Assembly: GCF_001517625.2 (NCBI RefSeq)
Contig: NZ_LN999828.1
Span: 1,504,303-1,568,302 of the forward strand
DNA from: Clostridium sp. AT4
Lineage (GTDB): Bacteria; Bacillota; Clostridia; Lachnospirales; Lachnospiraceae
DNA: 64,000 nucleotides
Direction: 5' to 3'
Shown here: in pieces, positions 62,233 to 64,000 of the stretch
Layout of the letters: each line of letters begins with the position of its first letter
Numbering within the stretch: position 1 is the first letter of the stretch
Made by a program: the position numbers and the translations under genes
Notes under the pieces: generated by a model
Told to the model about the DNA's origin: nothing
The model's input: the letters and a program-made list of their open reading frames with translations, nothing else
The model's database searches: none

Positions 62233-62700
62233 TAGAACTACAAGATGGAATGTTTCTCTACCACGGCAGCTACATTGACATATCGGAGATTGACCTAAAT
62301 TGCTGCTTTGAGGGACTTGAATGTTCAACTTTCCGTTAGAAAAGCTATGCGCATCGGCAGTGTTCCAGAAGATTTCAATCCTGCAGATGGCCAGGTATCT
62401 GTTTACAAGTTTCACTATGATCCGAATATACTGGCATACTGCTTTCAGGGAGCGACGGTTGAATGGCTTCATTTCGTATCAGCAAACCGAAAAAAGAACC
62501 TGTTCCCACAGCTGTTAAAAAAATACGGTACCATTGATATCATTAGCGGAAAAATCGCGGATGACCAGACAGCCCGCACCTTACAGCGTTATATCGGCGG
62601 TGTTGATTTCGGTATTCCCGGAACTCCGGAAGCCGACAAAATAACCATTGAGCATCTTGAATTTATAAGGAGTGACCGCTATGGAGACATCAAACTATAA
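62229..62700 (+). pseudogene. Broken DUF3990 (ADP-ribosyltransferase-like toxin) gene
   Basis: The gene begins at ATG 62229 with the DUF3990 N-terminus (MIELQDGMFLYHGSYIDISE) and stops at TAG 62337. The rest of the family sequence resumes in another frame from about 62310: LSVRKAMRIGSV, then FHYDPNILAYCFQGATVEWLHFVSANR and DFGIPGTPEADKI, to TAA at 62700. The usual Asp-Phe-Gly-x-Gly-Phe-Tyr-x-Thr segment between the two parts is absent, so a short deletion removed the part that should hold NAD-binding residues and also shifted the frame. The protein should be inactive. Confidence 0.7.
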
Positions 62701-62935
62701 TTTCACGGATCCGCAAAAAGAAAGCTGTGCTGTTAATCTTATGCGTGATACAATTGAAGTACTCTCTTTACGTGATGGTATTTCCTATGAAGATGCACTA
62801 CTTCGCTTTACCAGTTCAAAGGTATATGAAGCCCTTTTCGACTATGCCACCGGCATTTGGAGAGAAAGCCCAGATTATCTTTTGAATCTTTACGACTACT
62901 GCAATTCCAAAAGCAAAAACTCAAATTTTGGATAA
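62681..62935 (+). CDS. Small helical protein downstream of DUF3990
   Basis: An 84-residue protein starting at ATG 62681 (AAGGAG upstream) within the end of the DUF3990 remnant. It reads LMRDTIEVLSLRDGISYEDA followed by SSKVYEALFDYATGIWRE. Similar small helical proteins are found in the third position of DUF3791-DUF3990 loci, I believe, but I know no function. The frame is intact. The 170 bases after it hold an imperfect hairpin (63016-63057) and no gene. Confidence 0.6.
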   Translation: METSNYNFTDPQKESCAVNLMRDTIEVLSLRDGISYEDALLRFTSSKVYEALFDYATGIWRESPDYLLNLYDYCNSKSKNSNFG

Positions 62936-63109
62936 CTATAGAGCCGGATCATACATCATAAATGCTTACGAAAGACAACACACTGTATGTAAAATAACAA
63001 ATTATAAATTAAAAGGCAGAAACGGCAGGTCCCATGATGGGTGTCTTCCGCTTCTGCAGATAGCATATTTTGTTAGATTTTCTTACCACTTCTTCTCAAG
63101 TTTTAAATC

Positions 63110-64000
63110 CTAATCAATCTGATATACATCTGTCTGATCCCTTATACATTGGTATAAGGTTAGCCATCCCTCATATGCATATGGGGGGGTATCATATTCA
63201 GCTCCTCGACAGAAACTTTCCATTAATTCATCCCAAGAATTAAATTTTCCTTGTAGAAACTTTCCAATTTCAAGCATCTGATCTAACACTGCATATTCCG
63301 CTCTGTAATATATCCGGCATAATAAGATTCTCTCACAAGACGCATGGCTGCGCAATAATCAAAAGCATCTATTGTTCCATCCCCGTTTTCTTTGTACGCC
63401 ACAATGAGATCATAGATTTCCCTTTCATCTTTTGTTTTTTCAGCCAGCTTTTCCAAACTCAGTTCCATATATCCTTTCGCTTTGTACTCACATATCAATT
63501 TTTGAAATGGTATCCGGAATTTACCATTCAGCAGTTCTCCAATGGTTTCTATTGCTGATTTTCTATCTGTAATCATCCATTCCGTTTCTAACCGTATCTG
63601 GGCTTCTTTTTGATATGTTCCAAAGGAACTATTAAAATATTCCAGTTCCCAATCAGAATGGTATACCTCCGGTCCATATACAGCGTAAAACCATTTTTCA
63701 AGTTGTTCTCTGGACTCTGATGAAACAATTTGCTCAATAATTGTAATTGGAAAAAATATAAAAAAATAGCCTGAGCAAACCATGGGTTATGCAATAAATC
63801 TCTTTTTTATCTGCCGGAATTACTGTCTTAATTCCCAATATCTTTTTCCCAATAGATACGCCATTATACTCCCTGTCAGTGATATAATTGTATACCAGAA
63901 ATACCATCATGGCACTTAGCCTGTATAAAAGCTGTCCCACCACGGATGGAGATGGTGTCATAAAGAACGTAAATAAAGAAAAAATAATTTGGGCAATAAT
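63110..64000 (-). pseudogene. RDD-DUF1266 protein gene with two frameshifts (runs off the window)
   Basis: Three overlapping minus-strand frames together spell one protein. From the window edge an RDD-type membrane domain (FLVYNYITDREYNGVSIGKK) ends as NYNY-stop at 63734; loss of one T in the T7 run (about 63751-63757) would carry it into the next frame. That frame, to 63283, holds helical DUF1266-like sequence (AAMRLVRESYYAGYIT); a missing G near 63304 separates it from the third frame, which continues LDQMLEIGKFLQGKFNSWDE to TAA 63110. Both shifts are single bases in otherwise well-preserved coding sequence, so the gene is recently dead or the assembly has errors. The 5' end is beyond 64000. 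Confidence 0.7.

Noticed and set aside
63016-63057. Hairpin GCAGAAACGG/CCGCTTCTGC as terminator
   Set aside because: The stem has a mismatch and no U-run follows on either strand.

Overview
The window looks like chromosome of an anaerobic, low-to-mid-GC Firmicute of the Lachnospiraceae type (Clostridium cluster XIVa). The evidence is indirect: one-subunit pyruvate:ferredoxin oxidoreductase, rubredoxin, a methionine aminopeptidase with an N-terminal SEC-C motif, a leucine T-box leader, a YesM/YesN-type two-component pair beside a sugar ABC transporter, VanW and L,D-transpeptidase wall proteins, and consistent AGGAGG ribosome-binding sites. No rRNA, transposase, phage gene or CRISPR array was seen; the only RNA gene recognised is one tRNA-Ala.

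Layout. 1-7.2 kb: end of a small HTH regulator, map, tRNA-Ala, nifJ and a VanW/G5 wall protein. 7.3-17.5 kb: a five-gene, tightly overlapping minus-strand operon encoding a MoxR AAA+ ATPase, a DUF5682 protein, a VWA/MIDAS protein, a double-SWIM zinc protein and a giant DUF4132 protein. It is the counterpart of the poorly understood E. coli yehL-yehM-yehP-yehQ-molR cluster and the strongest candidate here for a system of unknown function. 17.6-18.8 kb: a PHP phosphoesterase and a small conserved protein. 18.9-29.9 kb: a carbohydrate locus of two convergent operons, one with an AraC-type response regulator, YesM-like kinase and DUF3604 PHP protein, the other with a binding protein, two permeases and an 811-residue protein of unknown activity. 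A 17/19-identical motif lies upstream of both operons.

30-43.4 kb: AI-2E-type exporter and AlaX editing protein, a Cys/Gly-rich peptide, a 55-aa protein, small conserved proteins, an L,D-transpeptidase-like protein, bL25, T-box-controlled leuS, and an acn-gltA-icd operon making 2-oxoglutarate. 43.4-48.8 kb: an accessory stretch of small genes and decaying fragments (half an MFS transporter, a truncated zinc-ribbon copy) with MBL, GrpB, DUF5655 and DUF5714 genes. 48.9-52 kb: a Crp/Fnr regulator with a perfect palindrome over its own -35 box, rubredoxin, and an EF-G-like GTPase.

52.2-56.4 kb: aroF-tyrA-aroA-GNAT operon for aromatic amino acid synthesis. 56.4-61.8 kb: aldehyde and iron-type alcohol dehydrogenases, then a MocR regulator divergent from a 3-alpha-hydroxysteroid-dehydrogenase-like SDR and a SnoaL-like protein. 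62-64 kb: a DUF3791/DUF3990 toxin-antitoxin-like locus whose DUF3990 gene is broken by deletion and frameshift, and an RDD-DUF1266 gene apparently broken by two single-base frameshifts that runs off the window. All family assignments are by reading motifs; no database search was run.
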